A DNA stretch of 9,801 nt from the NCBI GenBank assembly GCA_020445165.1, contig JAGRHE010000100.1, positions 1 to 9,801 of the forward strand, read 5' to 3'. Made by a program: the position numbers and the translations under genes. A model generated the notes under the pieces. The model was not told the origin of the DNA. It saw only the letters and a list, made by a program, of their open reading frames with translations, and did not search any database. Positions 7,158 through 9,801 of the stretch are shown here, in pieces. Source of the stretch: Gammaproteobacteria bacterium. GTDB lineage: Bacteria > Pseudomonadota > Gammaproteobacteria > Chromatiales > Sedimenticolaceae. Within the stretch, counting starts at the first letter, position 1, and every line of letters starts with the position of its first letter.

Positions 7158-8563
7158 TCGTGTACCGGCCGGTCCTGCACCTGGCTGGCGCAGTATGCTT
7201 CGACCAAGGCTGCGAAATCGCGTCCATGACGTGCAATCCATGCGACCTGCCAGTCAGCGCCGGTCAGACGCTGCTCGACCCGGGCACGCACGATACCGAG
7301 CCAGTCATCGATCTCGCGCTGCGCCAGCCCGGCAGCGGCCAGGCCCTGTGCCGCCTGGTCGATCAGGCGGTCGCCGAGCAGCGTGTGCAATGGCGCCGGG
7401 GCATCGTCCATCCAGGCAATCTCTGCGTCCAGCCCATGACGCGCGGCGGCGTAGAAATTCTCTCGCGCACGTTCGAACGGCAGGTCCTGTTCGAGCGTGC
7501 GATCGGACCGCATCAATGCCTCGAACAGGCCGAGGAAAAGTGCCGTGTTGGCGATCGCATCATGTGGCGTGGGGCCGGCGGCGACCACGCGATGCTCGAT
7601 CCGCACATGCGGCTCACCGTGTTCATCGAACCCTATCAGCGGCCGGTTCCAGCGCCACACGGTACCATTATGCAGGCGCAGGTGCGCCAGGCGTTCGCGG
7701 GGTTCGTCCATCAGATCGGGCAGAATGACGGGGTAACGCGTGCGGTTGGCTTCGAAGCATTCGAGAATGCTGCTTTCGGCGTAACGTACGCCGAACGTGA
7801 CCCGCTTGCTGTAATCGCTGCCACCGACCGCAACGGCCTGCTCGAACAGCGCGATGCGCGTCTCCTGCCACAGCTGCCGGCCGAACAGGAATGGCGAATT
7901 CGCGCCGACACCGACCGTGATCGCCGACAGCATCTTGCAGACATTGAATGCGCGCGCCGCCTCGGCGGCATCGACCTGTACATGGATCTGCAACGACGTG
8001 GTGCCGGCCTCTAGCATCACGTCGTGGTGCAGGTGATGCAGGTGCTCGACACCGTGGATGTCGAGTTCGATCGGTTTCCCGTCGCGCAGCCGGAACACCT
8101 GGTCGTTGATCGCCCGGTAGCGCTGCAAGGGCGACATGCTGGCCAGCGTCAGGTCGCTGCTGCGAACCGTCGGCAGGATACCGACCAGCAGTGGCCGCAC
8201 GCCGATCCGCTGCGCAGCAGCGCGGCAGTGCTGCCAACGCCGGTGCAGGGCCGCATGCATATCGTCCAGCGCCCCGGCAGCCAGGTAGGCAGGCTCGGAG
8301 TTGATCTCGAAGTTGAAGCGCGACAGTTCCGGTACGACCAGTGGATCAGCGACCGCATCGAGGAAGTCCCGGTTGCGCGCCGCGGGCCGGCCGTCGGCAT
8401 CGATCAGCCAGCCCTCGATCTCGAATCCGAAACGACGCCGCGAAGACACCAGGCGACCCTGCTGCAACCAGTCGGCCAGCAACCGGGTTTCATCATCGAC
8501 CCGTCGACGGAATTCGCTGAACGCCGCCTGGTCGAACTCGCTGTCGGATATCTCCTGGCCCAT
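7142..8563 (-). CDS. GCS2-family carboxylate-amine ligase (glutamate-cysteine-ligase-like)
   Basis: ATP-dependent ligase joining a carboxylate (typically the gamma-carboxyl of Glu) to an amine. 473 residues from ATG 8563. That start lies 11 bp after the upstream TAA; longer starts would overlap murU. No clear Shine-Dalgarno, so translational coupling is likely. Conserved ATP/metal and substrate blocks of the GCS2 fold: FGFEIEGWL (45-53), FNFEINSEP (83-91), a His-rich segment HLHHLHHD (174-181), SLQIHVQV (190-197), GANSPFLFGR (220-229), and later WRWNRPLIGFD and EPHVRIEHR. Such proteins are often annotated as glutamate-cysteine ligase, but many GCS2 members make other amides, so a role in glutathione synthesis should not be assumed. 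The stop overlaps the start of an aspartoacylase-like hydrolase by 16 bp, a pairing suggesting a shared substrate. Confidence 0.88.
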   Translation of the reverse strand: MGQEISDSEFDQAAFSEFRRRVDDETRLLADWLQQGRLVSSRRRFGFEIEGWLIDADGRPAARNRDFLDAVADPLVVPELSRFNFEINSEPAYLAAGALDDMHAALHRRWQHCRAAAQRIGVRPLLVGILPTVRSSDLTLASMSPLQRYRAINDQVFRLRDGKPIELDIHGVEHLHHLHHDVMLEAGTTSLQIHVQVDAAEAARAFNVCKMLSAITVGVGANSPFLFGRQLWQETRIALFEQAVAVGGSDYSKRVTFGVRYAESSILECFEANRTRYPVILPDLMDEPRERLAHLRLHNGTVWRWNRPLIGFDEHGEPHVRIEHRVVAAGPTPHDAIANTALFLGLFEALMRSDRTLEQDLPFERARENFYAAARHGLDAEIAWMDDAPAPLHTLLGDRLIDQAAQGLAAAGLAQREIDDWLGIVRARVEQRLTGADWQVAWIARHGRDFAALVEAYCASQVQDRPVHEWSLN

Positions 8564-8574
8564 GAATGCAGAGA

Positions 8575-9456
<882 letters not shown>

Positions 9457-9478
9457 GAATCTGGCACAGACGGCCCAA

Positions 9479-9801
<323 letters not shown>

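Noticed and set aside
7160..8014. + strand open frame of about 284 codons opposite the GCS2 ligase
   Set aside because: Shadow of a gene with strong family motifs; no motif of its own.

Overview
The window is about 9.8 kb of GC-rich, densely coded DNA. It looks like the chromosome of a gammaproteobacterium, possibly an environmental Chromatiales-type lineage. The clues are LipA and Rho sequences close to those of E. coli, a MurU-type peptidoglycan-recycling enzyme, a PhoB-type Pho box, and the high GC content. Nothing in the sequence fixes genus or species. I see no rRNA, tRNA, CRISPR array, transposase or phage gene.

Left half, + strand. The window opens inside lipA (lipoyl synthase, start cut off). 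Its end overlaps a DUF218/ElyC-YdcF-type membrane protein gene. A 172-bp gap follows, holding an AT-rich palindrome inside a 15-bp interrupted inverted repeat. Next is an unrecognised exported protein with a HEXXHXXGXXH zinc site, a candidate metzincin-like protease. A 108-bp gap then carries a good Pho box in reverse orientation in front of a two-gene phosphate unit: a PiT-family phosphate transporter and a PstS-like periplasmic phosphate-binding protein. Their stop and start codons share a GTGA overlap. No pstC, pstA or pstB is present here.

Right half, - strand, convergent with the left half. Read from the right edge leftward: the C-terminal part of rho (start cut off); a 192-bp element with 43-bp imperfect terminal inverted repeats; then four tightly packed genes. 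These are murU (MurNAc-1-phosphate uridylyltransferase), a GCS2-family carboxylate-amine (glutamate-cysteine-ligase-like) ligase, an aspartoacylase/succinylglutamate-desuccinylase-like zinc amidohydrolase, and a short DEDDh 3'-5' exonuclease. Spacings of 11 bp, -16 bp and 32 bp suggest a single operon.

Most genes are ordinary housekeeping or transport genes. The points most worth a second look are: the PiT plus solitary PstS-like pair under a reversed Pho box; the ligase/deacylase pair, which could build and trim an amide-linked metabolite; the orphan HEXXHXXGXXH protein with its structured leader; and the MITE-like repeat lying against the murU start.
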